Assembly: GCA_022828595.1 (NCBI GenBank)
Contig: JAKGHH010000003.1
Coordinates: forward strand, 14,694,934-14,758,933
Direction of reading: 5' to 3'
Length of the DNA: 64,000 nucleotides
Source: Nelumbo lutea
Taxonomy: Eukaryota; Streptophyta; Magnoliopsida; Proteales; Nelumbonaceae
The position numbers were made by a program, and so were the translations under genes. Of the stretch, positions 12,551 to 23,080 are shown one piece after another. The notes under the pieces are model-generated. The model saw only the letters and a program-made list of their open reading frames with translations, ran no database searches and was not told the DNA's origin. Numbering within the stretch: the first letter of the stretch is position 1; each line of letters begins with the position of its first letter.

Positions 12551-14870
12551 GTGATAATCTCTGCATTGAAAGAATTATGATCCAAATTATGTTTTGCATC
12601 ATTAAAAAACATAAAATTATATTTTTCCAGGCCTCATCAGATATTGGACCATATCATGCAATGGACTTGTACCGGTTCTGAGAAAACTGAGTGACAAATT
12701 ATCTCACATTTTCAAATAGGTATGCTCTCAATTGTATTGAATAGGTGATAATCTCTTTGTTGAATTGTATCAATTAGGGAGGGTGGGGTTTTCTCTCTCA
12801 TTTTTAATGATCCTATAACTTGACCTTTAATTAGATTGTTTCTATTTTCTTATCTAATTTCGTTTTTTTTTTCAGGTATGCTTAGACTTTGGATTTTGTC
12901 TTCATAGCCAATCATGGAACGGATTTCAGAGTTCATGGATGGAGATTTAGTATAGATTAAATGTCTAATTTATTCATAGTCATGTAATAAAGTATTATTT
13001 ATAATTTAGTGAGCAACCCACTATTCCATTTAGCAATTAAGGAATTTACAATAAACAATCAACTTAATGACATGTTTACTAGAAAGATAAATCAATTATT
13101 ATTTAATTCATTCATTATCACATTGGCCCTTAGTCGCATTGATTGAGAAAGCAATCGGTTCTATTACAATGATTATTCATCTCTATGCTCACCAATTTTT
13201 AATCTTTTACTTAGAAAGAGAAACTAATCCAAATAGAAATTTTTGGTTCACTAGGCCTAACGCGCTCCAATCTATTCCAATAAGATTCCAATTTAGCGTG
13301 GGTTGCTTGCCTTTCTATATTATGTACCAAACAATTTACATTATTTGGCCCCTTTATATGTTCTAAGTCAACATTGGACAATAGGAGATTAAAGACAATA
13401 CAATACAAAAATTACCCCTTTACATACACTGTTCAATGTTAATTCTGAAATTTAGATTCCAAAGTCTGTTTGGATGGTATCAAAAAGTCCTAATCCAATT
13501 GGAGCTGATTTCCTAGTTAAGACATTACTTAAGAAGAAAGACAAATCTTATTTTATAAATAATATTTGAAATGGAAAAAAAAAACTCACTTTGAAAAGAG
13601 AGAAACGCATGACCATTTGAAAATTGATTTTCTAGTTAAAAAAATAACAAAAAAAAACCTACAAATATAGTGGTTTCAAGAGCAAGTTAAGTATCATTAC
13701 ACAAGACAACCTTTAAACACATCAATGTTACCAAAAAAAAAAAAAAGAACAAAGTCAAGAGAGTCATTCTTCGAGTGTGTCCTTGTGCTCATTGTATCCC
13801 ATCCACTTTTGCTTCCAATGTCATAAACTCTGGTTTCTATTTCTTTTGCTTCCATCAAGTTAGCCTGTCCTGCATTGATGCACATTCCTCTCAAGTCCCA
13901 AAGATGTACATTCCTCTTCAATTGACAGCTAATAACGAGAAAGGAAAGGAGACAATGAACCCTCTGTGAGATAAGGTCATCACAGATTAAAGTATCTTCG
14001 CCTACATTGTAACTTGTAAGCAAATATTGATCAAGTTTGATATGGTAGAATAAAAGAAAGAAGGGAAGATTTAAGATTTTAACAAGCACAATTTCTTGAA
14101 TGTACATGTGCCAAATTCATTATTTCTACACTATTGGAATTTTTTAATGTGCATGTGCCAAATTCATTTTAAACTGAAACATGATTAATCTAGTTGAACA
14201 TCTCCTGTTAAGACCAGAACTAGATCCTCTAGTTGTGACCTTGATATTATTCCAGGACAGTCCAAGATGCATCTCCAAATAAGCTTCAGCAATTAATGAT
14301 TACTTCCTGTTTGCATGAGGTTGGTTTTTTATGTAAACTCTCCATGGATGTAAAACTAAAGAAGATGCAACTCTCCCTCAAGTTTTATAAAGAATTAAGT
14401 TCCTTTTACCGATAAGTGTATCAATTAAATTAACTTAATAGTAATCCAATAGGACCATAGGATCATCAAGATGCCCTTAGCAAGCTGAGGAAAATGAAAA
14501 TGAATTCCAATGTAAATTTTATCCTCAAGCAACTAAACAAATATTATAAGTCTTTTTTTTTTTTTATTGTGATCTAGAGAAAATTCATTGCGTTCTCAGG
14601 TCCCAGACTAAACATTGTCTTGATACCCCTGGTTTGGCTACGTCATCATCAAACTCATTGGCACTCCTTGGAATCCATTTGAACGAGTAGTTCAGATTTC
14701 TCCCCAATAACTAAGCTCCACTAACCATAAATTTGAATTTCCAAGGCACTACTTTTGTACACAAGTAGTGCAAAGAATGAATGGAGAGAATAAGATGTTG
14801 GTTTCATGTGAAGTTTCTTGGAATAGTACCCTGTAGAGAATGAATGGAGAGACAAGACACTATTAGGGTT
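12551..14870. other. MULE interior downstream of the transposase; possible captured exons
   Basis: No transposase signal here. Two stretches look exon-like. At 14254-14319 a good acceptor (TTATTCCAG) precedes an open frame VQDASPNKLQQLMITSCLHE and is followed by GAG|GT. On the minus strand 13960-13750 reads an open frame with MCINAGQANLMEAKEIETR. Neither is recognised. MULEs are known to pick up host gene pieces, so these are candidates only. Confidence 0.35.
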
Positions 14871-15401
14871 CTTGGGAAGGGGACACACTGCTGTTGGAGA
14901 TAAGAAAAAAAGGATAAGCGATGGAGTATGCATAGAATAGGATGTCGGTGAGCACATCCTCGATTGCTGAATGCCGAATGTAGGTGGAATCTCTTGGAAC
15001 AGGACGTTGTGGAGAATAGAAGAAGAAGGTTAACCGGTGGAGTACGAAGAGAATAAGATGTCGGTGAGCACATTGTCGGTTGTTGGTTGTTGGTTGTTGG
15101 TTGTCGGTTGCTTGTAAAGTTTTTTGGAACAGTACCCATAAAGAATGAATGGAGAGAATAAAACACTATTAGGGTTATTGGGGAGGGGAAAGTAATTTTT
15201 TAGGTAAAAATAGTAGTTGGGATAATTGGTGAAATCTGGGTTTTGACAGGATGGACATAACGTCCGTCCCATTACAGCCTCTTTACTTCACATTCACTTC
15301 TGCACATGTGAAGAAGAGGCACATGTTATTGGACACATGTCTAAAATTGGTGACGTGGGCAGGAATGTAGGTAGGAAGCTGTGGATAGGAGATCCAGACT
15401 C
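14871..15401 (-). repeat. MULE right terminal inverted repeat, with internal duplication
   Basis: About 531 bp, inverted relative to 8267-8785. A stretch of 'gttgttggttgttgg' triplications (15071-15110) has no full counterpart on the left. A segment reading 'gaatgaatggagaga...acactattagggtt' at 15135-15180 recurs just inside the arm at 14838-14872, so the right side has been locally duplicated. Confidence 0.85.
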
Positions 15402-15590
15402 TGTTTTGATGTATGTTTGGCTCCGTGGTGCACCGCTACTTCAATTCAGGTAGAGGGATAACTAGAATGATAATGAGTGAAGATTAAAGAGCAAATCAAA
15501 GTTTGAGCGAAGATGACTGTATACCATTTTTTTGATCTTCTGGTTCGGTGGCAAAATAGGGGGGCCAGAGATGAAAATGAGACGACTTGC

Positions 15591-15829
15591 ACTCATTAGA
15601 AGCAACTCGTTGTAGCTCTAATGCGGCTCTCACCTTTGCAAACAACCACCAAGATACAGATTTGTCGTTGCAACTTCTCTCTCTCTCTCCCCGTCACCGA
15701 TCAGCTCGCTTTAACTCGTTAGAAGCAACTTGTTGTAGCTCTAACCTACGGTGGTGGCCCTTTGCAAACAACCACCGAGATACAAATCTGTCGCTTTAAC
15801 TTCTCTCTCTCCCCCTATCACCGATCAGC
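15591..15829. repeat. tandem duplication, ~115-bp unit
   Basis: Copy 1 (15591-15705) and copy 2 (15714-15829) share 'ttagaagcaactYgttgtagc', 'ttgcaaacaaccacc', a CT-run and 'ccgatcag'. Downstream, to about 16600, I see no gene. A short open frame ending QKGVVSEFSPFF at 15945 is not recognised. Confidence 0.8.
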
Positions 15830-16614
15830 CTCTCCTTCTAAGAACTTCTTAAACCACTTGATTTTGTCTTGCTTTTGAAGAAATTGGCCCAGGAGTTTGG
15901 ATACGAACAGAAGGGTGTTGTCTCTGAGTTCAGCCCTTTCTTTTGAATCATGACTCAAGCGAAATGGTTCAGACCATACAAGAGAATAGTTAATCAGGTC
16001 CTAGCGTTGGGGGCATTTCCAGCCGGCCATGCCGGTGTTTGGCATGCAATGCAGGTCCGTTGGGTTTGACGTTGTGTCTGATGGTATCGGAGGCCGTTTC
16101 ATTAGGCCAACGACAACTCGTACAATGGTTTGGCTTTGGCTTTGGTTTTTTTTTTTTTTTGAAAATTATACGACAACTCGTATAATAGGAGCTATTTGTG
16201 TTTGAGACACACTGTAAATGTTATGTCATGATTAACATCAACTAGCCATGTTGCCTGGTTGAGAAAGCTATAAAAAGTTGTGTTTTATCTTGCTGGTTTT
16301 GAAATGTACATACTGTTGGTTCAAAAACCAGCAACAACATACTAATTGCTCATTTTCATTGTTGTGTGTTCATGAAATTGAGGTCAGATGAATGCAATCA
16401 TAAACCTTACATGGCTCTTTGTTGAAACTTCTTTTAATGGTCTTCAAAACAGCTCAGATAAAGCAAGTTAGTGAAAGCTTAAGTCCTCCCAAAGAGGACC
16501 TAAGTAATTTACAGGATTTCATGAATATAGAGCTCGCTGAGTATGAGTTGTTTGTAAGTGAGTAACTTGATGGAGATAAAAAGTGCAGGAGGCACCTAGA
16601 TCTATATAACTTTA

Positions 16615-17680
16615 CTAGCAAATGTGCATGTATTTGCACATTGCAGTTTTAGATGATGATGATGATAGTAATAATACATGTTCAAAATTTTATGCAATTT
16701 TTCATATTCCTATGCATATAAAAATAATTTTTATTTAATATAACGAATATACAATATTAGAGATGTTAGATGTGTCCAAATGTTTTATATTCTTATGCAT
16801 CATAGATTTGACACATTTGACCTAGATGGTTGAATTGCTTATCCACTATTTGGATAGAAAAAAAATGTTTCATTTTTAAGTCATTTTTAAAAATATGGGT
16901 TTTAAAACTTAATGGAGAAAAATACCTTAAATGTAGAATTTAATGAGAGAGAATGAAAGTTAATATCTTTAAGTATAAGACATAATAAGAAGGAATTGAA
17001 TAAGGTGAAAAGTAGTAGTTCAAATTATATTTTATATCTTGGCAATTAGAGAGTGACTAAATTCAAAAATAAAGTAATTTAGTCAAAAAATGTTCCACAA
17101 GTGCATTCATACTTGTAGTAGTAGTAGTGTGTGCTCAACTTTTCTACATTTTTTTTTATATTTCTATGTATATAAAAGTAATTCTTATTTATAACACTTA
17201 TTTTTGTTTAATATGATGAATATGCAATACTAGAGATGTACCCAAATGTTTTTTTTTAAAAAAAAAAACTTATTTATCTTTCCATTTTTATGTGTTTTTA
17301 TTTTTATTTTTAATTTTTTGCTATTTAATTATGATATCAAAGGTTCACACATTTGACCTAAAAGTTGAACTATTAACCCACCACCAAATAAGAAAAGCAA
17401 TTGTGTTCTCTGGTTGGTTTTAAATTTTGTATTTCATTTATGTTATCAATAAAAACATTTTTTGCTTATTTCCATTAATTTTCTTTAATATAAATATTAA
17501 ATATGTGCCCAATTTTAAAAGGCATAGGTTTTATATGGTTAAAAGCATTGGATATAGATATAATTAATAGAATTTATTAGTGAAATAAAATACCTTATAT
17601 GCAAGGTCAATGATAGAAAATGAGAGTTAATACTCTAAATATAAACTATTTAATGAATATGAATTAAATGAAATGATACA
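16615..17680. repeat. degenerate direct duplication, ~430-590 bp units
   Basis: The order of landmarks in 16615-17040 (GAT/GTA triplets, 'catattYctatgYatataaaa', 'aatatgcaatactagagatgt', 'cacatttgacctaRaNgttgaa', 'taccttaNatg', 'gagagttaatactNtaaNtata') is repeated in 17095-17680. The copies have diverged by many indels. AT-rich and non-coding. Confidence 0.6.
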
Positions 17681-17832
17681 TAATATGTATAAGTGCAGCT
17701 GTTTACGTATAAAACTGTTTCCCTATTTGGAGAAAACCACATCTCTGCCCCACAATGTCTCATAATATGTATAAATGAGAGTTAATACATATTATACATA
17801 ATATGTATAAATGCAGCTATTTATGACATCAT

Positions 17833-17862
17833 CGGGAGATGTTCCCAATACACGATGGGGAT
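17833..17862 (+). repeat. half copy of the dispersed GGGAGATGTTCCCA stem-loop family
   Basis: GGGAGATGTTCCCAATACAC, followed by GATGGGGATG, matches the right arm of stem-loops at 20833-20911 and 63395-63456. The left arm is not seen here. Confidence 0.6.
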
Positions 17863-18046
17863 GTGTTATGGGGCATTGTGGGGCGGAGATGTGAACTCTA
17901 TTTGGAGACACATCTCATCTATGCAGTCCAATGAGAATGAGATAAATGTATAATTTTGTCATTGGGATTGTAGCAGAAGTTGGGTTGTTACTCTCCAAAC
18001 TCAATACGAAGGCATGCCCATGTGTACAAAACTGCCTCCTATTTGG

Positions 18047-18863
18047 TAGAGGTGTCAATTGGACTTGATTTGGTCCAACCCAATCTAACCCAATGTGAGT
18101 CCACTTACAAAAGGATTGGACCCAATCCAACCCAAATCTAATACAAACCAAATCCAATCCAATCTATTAAAATGTAAATGGATCTGATTGGATCCAATCC
18201 AATACATAAGCACTTTTACGAAAGTATTTTGTAAAAGTGCTTTTGTAAAAGTATTTTATAAAAGTGCTTCCGTAGAAGTGCTTTTATAAAAGTATTTTTG
18301 TAAAATTGTTTTCATAAAAGTGCTTTTGTAAAAGTACTTCAGTAATTTCATAGAAGTGCTTGCATAAAAGTGCTTTTATAAATGTACTTCCATAGAAGTG
18401 CTTTTATAAAACTACTTCCGTAAGAGTTCTTTCTTAAAAGTGATTTCATAAAAGTGCTTTTGTAAAAGTATTTTTGTAAAAGTGCTTTCATAAAAGTGTT
18501 TTTATAAGATTGCTTCTCTAAAAGTGTTCTCGTAAAAGTATTTTTGTAAAAGTGCTTTCATAAAATTATTTTTATAAAAGTGCTTTTGTAAAGTGTTTTC
18601 ACAAAAGTGCTTTCGTAAAAGTACTTTCATAAAAGTGATTTTATGCTGGCTTCAGTTTTGATCGGTTTCAAATTGGACAAGTGTTTGACCTAATGATCGA
18701 ATTATTGGAAATTTGGTTTAGGTCCAATTCAGACCAATAAGAATATGGACCAATTTATTTTGGATTGGCCCAATCCAATAATTATAATGGACTGTCCAAA
18801 TTCAATTTGATAAGGTCTGGATTGGATTGAATCCAATTCAAAACCGGTCAATTAACACCCCTA
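18047..18863. mobile_element. hAT-type MITE carrying a minisatellite
   Basis: Ends TAGAGGTGTCAATTGGAC and, inverted, TAGGGGTGTTAATTGACC. CTATTTGG flanks it perfectly on both sides (18039-18046 and 18864-18871), the 8-bp duplication typical of hAT transposons. The interior has 'tggtccaaYccaat' wording near both ends and a long array of 14-bp units in the middle. No coding capacity. Confidence 0.85.
18211..18645. repeat. 14-bp minisatellite of near-palindromic units
   Basis: About 30 degenerate copies of TAAAAGTGCTTTYR in head-to-tail order. Units alternate between AAGTGCTT and AAGTATTT or AAGTACTT. The AAAAGTACTTTT form is a perfect palindrome. There are no unique spacers, so this is not a CRISPR-like array. 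Confidence 0.85.
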
Positions 18864-18986
18864 CTATTTGGAGACACACCTCATCCATGCAGTCCAATGA
18901 AAATGAGATAGATGTATAATTTTGTTGTTGGGATTGTAGCAGAAGCTGGGCTGTTACTCTCTAAACTCAATTAAAGATGTCTTAGG

Positions 18987-19320
18987 AATATTAAGAGTGT
19001 CAATTGGACCGGACTGGATATGAATCCGTTATAAAAGAACCAGGTCTAATCTAATCCCATGAATATTTTGTACCATTTTAAACCAGTTCAATTCAATATC
19101 TGGACCATCCAATCTGTTCAAGTTGGTTTTAATTTAGATTGGTTCCAATCCAATCTAATTCAATATAAATCCACTACGGATGGATCAGGTCCAATCTAGT
19201 TCAATAAATACTTTGGACTATTAAATCTTAACCAGTGAAATTCAATAGGTCTTATTAGTCCGCCCAAATTGATTTTGATTTTGATGGATCTAACCCAAAA
19301 TCACTCTATTTACATCCCTA
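18987..19320. mobile_element. possible second hAT-like MITE of the same style
   Basis: Starts TAAGAGTGTCAATTGGACC, very like the 18047 element, and ends near ATTTACATCCCTA, a weak inverted match. The interior is full of 'ccaatcYaatYcaat'. No target duplication is visible. From 19330 to 20069 I see no gene. Confidence 0.35.
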
Positions 19321-20077
19321 AATCTATGTTTATAAAGATTACAAATGTAAATATATAGAGCATAAATACATAAAAGATAATACAAATTTTTAAATTTTAT
19401 TATACTCCTTCCAAAATTAGCCTAAGGTGGTGTGGTAGAAGCTACTACAACAGATAAAGAGGTATGAGCTGTACGCCTGTACCTAAAATTCTGTCTTTGT
19501 GCAAAGTTCATGTAAATTCTTAAAATAATCCTTTTATAGCGTCGAAAATTCGTGTAAATTCTTAATTTAATCCTTTTTATAGCGTTTCTTGTGCCCGAAG
19601 TTTTCTTTGTTGCCTCGGAAATGGTGCATGAATATGTAGTGTTTATTCTACAGATAACACTTTCTTTTGTTAGTTTAATCCAACTCTGATATCCAAAGAA
19701 GAGTAAGAGGAGATTGTTGTGTTGAATTTCAGTCGCTTGTTATTTTTTCATAATAAATATACTTAACATTAAGGTTTGACCACGTTTAGAACTGGCCAAC
19801 TAATTGGATTTGGGACTTATAGCTAGCTTAATGAAAGATATAAAAAAAGAATATTGGAGCCAAGACCTAATTAATTGGTATCTCGGGGCTCAGATGGAGT
19901 GAAAACCATCAATCATGAAAGCCCCTAGTTTATACTGTCTGGGTGTCTAAATACTAATGTTTAATGACAAGAATTCCAGATTTAATAAGCTAGGGCAGCA
20001 GGTTTTTGTTTTTAGAAAATTATGGGATGACTCATGACTGATGTAAGTTTTCGGTAGAGTGAGCCATCAGTCTCTTT

Positions 20078-20357
20078 CATGGTTTTCAAAACCGGACCAG
20101 ACCGGATGGTCAGATCGGAAAAACCAAGAATCGATCATTTGATCAGTTCTGTTTTTTTTTTTTTAAACCGTTGATTTTGATTAGTAAACCATTGAATCGA
20201 TCGGTTAATTATTTGAATCGTTCGAATGATTTTGACCTTTTTAAGTTTTTTAAAATTTTTAATTTTTTAGTCAAAACGGGCCAACCGTTCGGATTGAACG
20301 ATCAGACTGTTCGAACCAATAACTGGACCTCTAACCGGTTCAGTTTTAAAAACCATG
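20078..20357 (+). mobile_element. hAT-like MITE, CATGGTTTT family, 280 bp
   Basis: Starts CATGGTTTTCAAAACCGG and ends CCGGTTCAGTTTTAAAAACC followed by ATG. Flanks GTCTCTTT (20070-20077) and GTCTCTTC (20358-20365) match at 7 of 8. A related copy lies inverted at 56643-56917 and an older one at 6475-6789. Confidence 0.8.
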
Positions 20358-20456
20358 GTCTCTTCTACTGCAGCCCCTCATAAAATGACCCAACGGATAA
20401 CCCTCAATTCAATCCACTTTGAGGTCAAGATTGTCGGTTCTATTTGGATGAAATAA

Positions 20457-20582
20457 TATTACCCCTTAAATAATGATTTTTTATGGTTAAATGGTCATTA
20501 TGGTATTTATATGTAAAATAAAAGAATATAAATACACTTACCTGGATCAGATAAATAACTTTCTGAAAAAATGAACAGGGCC
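20457..20582. repeat. single-arm copy of the 22 kb foldback repeat
   Basis: Shares, in order, 'ccccttaaataatgattttttatggttaaatgg', 'aataaaagaatataaatacacttacctgg' and 'ataaataactttctgaaaa' wording with 22511-22680. Only one arm is present. Confidence 0.6.
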
Positions 20583-20832
20583 CTAATGCTTGAAGCAAGA
20601 AATGCCACTTGAAATTAAGCTTTAAAATATTTGAACATCTCTTCCAATAATCTAATTTTCTCTCACTTAAACTCATCTATGATTGTTCACAAAGATGGAT
20701 GCGCTACATAAACAAGTCATTTAATGAAAGCATTCCAAACTTTTAATCAACTTCTAAAGGATTGAATGTCTTTTTCTTTTATTTGAAAGTTAAGGGTTCA
20801 CTTCTGCGCCTCGGCACCCCATACATTTTTGC

Positions 20833-20911
20833 TGTGTATTGGAAATATCTTGCGATAATGACATCATTGATTCTGATATTATTATTAAGAGATGTTTTCA
20901 ATACATGATGG
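20833..20911. repeat. imperfect stem-loop of the dispersed family
   Basis: The left arm 'tgtgtattggaaatatctt' pairs with the right arm 'aagagatgttttcaatacatg' across a ~35-base loop. The right arm is followed by GATGGAGCTGTGGG and then GCGTAGATCTAAATT. From 20912 to 21464 I see no gene. Confidence 0.6.
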
Positions 20912-21467
20912 AGCTGTGGGACGTTGTTGTAGGGCGTAGATCTAAATTAATAATATTGATCATTGTCATACAAACTAATAAATAATAACTAAATCTCTGT
21001 TCCAATTGTCTTCTCCCATGGCCATGCCGACTGTTTCATCACGAAGTGATTTCCTAGAAGCTACATTATTAATTAATCATGTTTGACATGAAATCTAATT
21101 TTCTTGGATAAGTTGTATTACACTGTGGAAGTCGCGGTGGAAGTATGGAACCTAGTCCTCATCCACGTCCACTTTCATGGAAATTTAAGAAAGTAAACAT
21201 TTTACTTTAAATAATTATTAAAAAATTAAAACTTATTTTAATGTTTAAGAAATATTGACCATATAAATACATATATACATCCAAAGAATGGTTCTAGGAA
21301 AGTATTAAATTATGCAAGTCAGACCATTCTTGGCCTTTCCTTTATCATCAGAGACAGTTATTACTACTAATTTAATCAAATATGATAATGGCCGCATAGA
21401 GGGTTTATTCTTCTTTCATTGCATGGATAGCTTTCAACCAATAAATGAGATGTTTCTTTATTCTTAA

Positions 21468-21750
21468 GGTTGTATTTGGAATTGATATAAATCAAGAATG
21501 ATGTAAACATTTATATCGGTTTGGAGGGAGTGTATAATCATGGTCGATGTAAAATTTCATTCTGGTTCAGTTTTGTGTGTATTTGGTATGTCATGAATCA
21601 GTGTAAAACATCACCAAATGTAAAATTTTATATTACACCAATAAACAATATAAAACTTTATGCCAATCATATCATTTTTCAAAAATACAACTGTAAAACG
21701 TCATCATACTTTTACACTGATGATATTTTACACCAATTTCAAACACAGCC
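21468..21750. mobile_element. PIF/Harbinger (Tourist-like) MITE, 283 bp
   Basis: Ends GGTTGTATTTGGAATTG and the complement of CAATTTCAAACACAGCC, flanked by TAA on both sides (21465-21467 and 21751-21753). The interior has repeated 'tgtaaaacRtcatca' and 'ttacaccaat' phrases. No coding capacity. Confidence 0.8.
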
Positions 21751-22203
21751 TAACGAAAAATCTATTATGCAAAAAAACATAATACTGGAAGTGTTTTAAT
21801 GAAAGAAAGTTAGAGACGTGAAAATTTTTGTAGCCACCTTTGCCACATTAATAAGTTGCATTTTTATTATTAATTCTTTCTTTCTTGCAGCTAATATCAT
21901 ATGTTGGCCATACAAGAGCGACCCATCTCTCGCTCTTTCTCTTTTTCTTGCTTGTTTGGGATATTGTATGCAAACATATATAATTGATAAGGGCATTTTT
22001 GACACCAAATAAATTGCAAAAGGCATATTTGGCATTCGCTTTTGACCACGCTTATTGATGCATTAGCCATTAAGGGCAAACGCTGCCGTGTTCTTTTGCA
22101 AAGACTTGTAGAGCTCAAAATGTAATATCCTTCAAGTAAATTTTGAATTATCTTTTCCTATGCGGATAAATTATTTTTCATGAAGGCCCTCTTTGGTTTT
22201 TGG

Positions 22204-22898
22204 TAAATTACCCGGGCAAGTGCAACTTATCTGGGTAAGATTTTTTTGAGAAACACTTATATAGGTAAGTGCATTTATTCATATTCTTTTATTTCTCAAG
22301 TAAATAAGGTAATGGCCATTTTAGCCATAAAAATCTATTATTAAAGGGGGCATTCTTTTTTTTTAGATTTTGAGAGGGGAAAAGTTGGTAAATGGGATTT
22401 TGGTTCCCATTGACCAAGAATACCATGTTCTTTTTTTTTTTCAGATTAATGTGGAGACCAGGGAAAGTTTATTTTCCTTGGGGGGAAAGATTCTAACACT
22501 TAAATGTGACAAAAATGCCCCCATTTAATAATGGATTTTTATGGCTAAAATGCTCATTTTCTTTTTTAATTGGGGAATAAAAGAACATGGGTAAATACAG
22601 TTGCCTGGGTAAGTGTTTCCCAAGAAAAACTTACCCAGATAACTGCACTTACCCAGCTAAATAACTTACTGAAAAGTGAATAAGGTCCAAGTGTTAGCAA
22701 TTTTCTCCCTAGGTGGGAAACTTACTTACCCACCTAGGAGATGGGTATCACTTACAAGTGATACCTAGAAAAACAAAATTTCCTTGCTCCGATCCTTACA
22801 TAAATTTGAAAAATGAATATAGGATTCTTGGTCCATGGGAACCAAAATTCCATTGACCAACTTTCTCCCCTCTCAAAATCCAAAAAAAGAGCACCCCC
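22204..22898. repeat. interleaved double foldback repeat
   Basis: Arm A (22204-22355) is inverted at 22511-22668. Arm B (22352-22423) is inverted at 22823-22898. The order is A B A' B', so the two stems cross rather than nest. Shared blocks include 'gctgggtaagtgca', 'tagccataaaaatcYattattaaa' and 'attttgagaggggaNaaagttgg'. It is probably made of two overlapping MITE copies or a rearranged foldback element. A single arm occurs at 20457-20582. Confidence 0.7.
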
Positions 22899-22982
22899 GA
22901 AGAGTAGTCGACCCTTATTTAATTCTTTACGGAGAATGAGGGCAAGTTGATTTAAGATAAATTGGGAAAATCTACTTTAGGG

Positions 22983-23076
22983 TTAATTTGGGAAGAATAC
23001 AAATATAAATATATTAAATATATATTGTATTTCACATATATGTATTTATACTTTTTCCCCCAAACCAATTGTGGGA
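22983..23076. mobile_element. probable short MITE related to 4469-4577
   Basis: TTAATTTGGGAAGAATACAA faces TATTTATACTTTTTCCCCCA with an AT-rich core, as in the 109-bp element at 4.5 kb. The target duplication is not clear. Confidence 0.4.
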
Positions 23077-23080
23077 CTAA

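Larger units (their letters stand above)
8267..15401 (+). mobile_element. Mutator-like element (MULE) with long terminal inverted repeats, 7.1 kb
   Basis: Two long inverted arms (8267-8785 and 14871-15401) begin with GAGTCCGGATCTCC and end with its near-complement GGAGATCCAGACTC. Directly outside are TGTTTTGAG (8258-8266) and TGTTTTGAT (15402-15410), a 9-bp target duplication matching at 8 of 9 bases, the size expected for Mutator. Inside lies a decayed transposase gene (8803-12550) of the FAR1/MULE type and about 2.3 kb of non-transposase sequence. It was once an autonomous MULE; the broken transposase shows it cannot drive its own movement now. Confidence 0.9.
17896..18980. repeat. tandem duplication of ~150 bp split by a hAT MITE
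   Basis: A block starting CTATTTGGAGACACA and running through 'ctcatcYatgcagtccaatga' and 'gggattgtagcagaagYtggg' occurs at 17896-18003 and again from 18864 to about 18973. The MITE 18047-18863 sits at the junction of the two copies, so the tandem duplication existed before the MITE inserted. Confidence 0.8.

Noticed and set aside
13697..14107. 136-codon minus-strand frame as a gene
   Set aside because: Runs through homopolymers and AT-rich sequence; only a short middle part looks protein-like, and that is listed as a candidate captured exon instead.
15850..15945. Open frame ending in QKGVVSEFSPFF as a last exon
   Set aside because: Short, unrecognised and without neighbouring exons; no support beyond a readable frame.
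18211..18645. Array considered as CRISPR-like
   Set aside because: Units are contiguous 14-mers without unique spacers, in a plant genome, inside a MITE.
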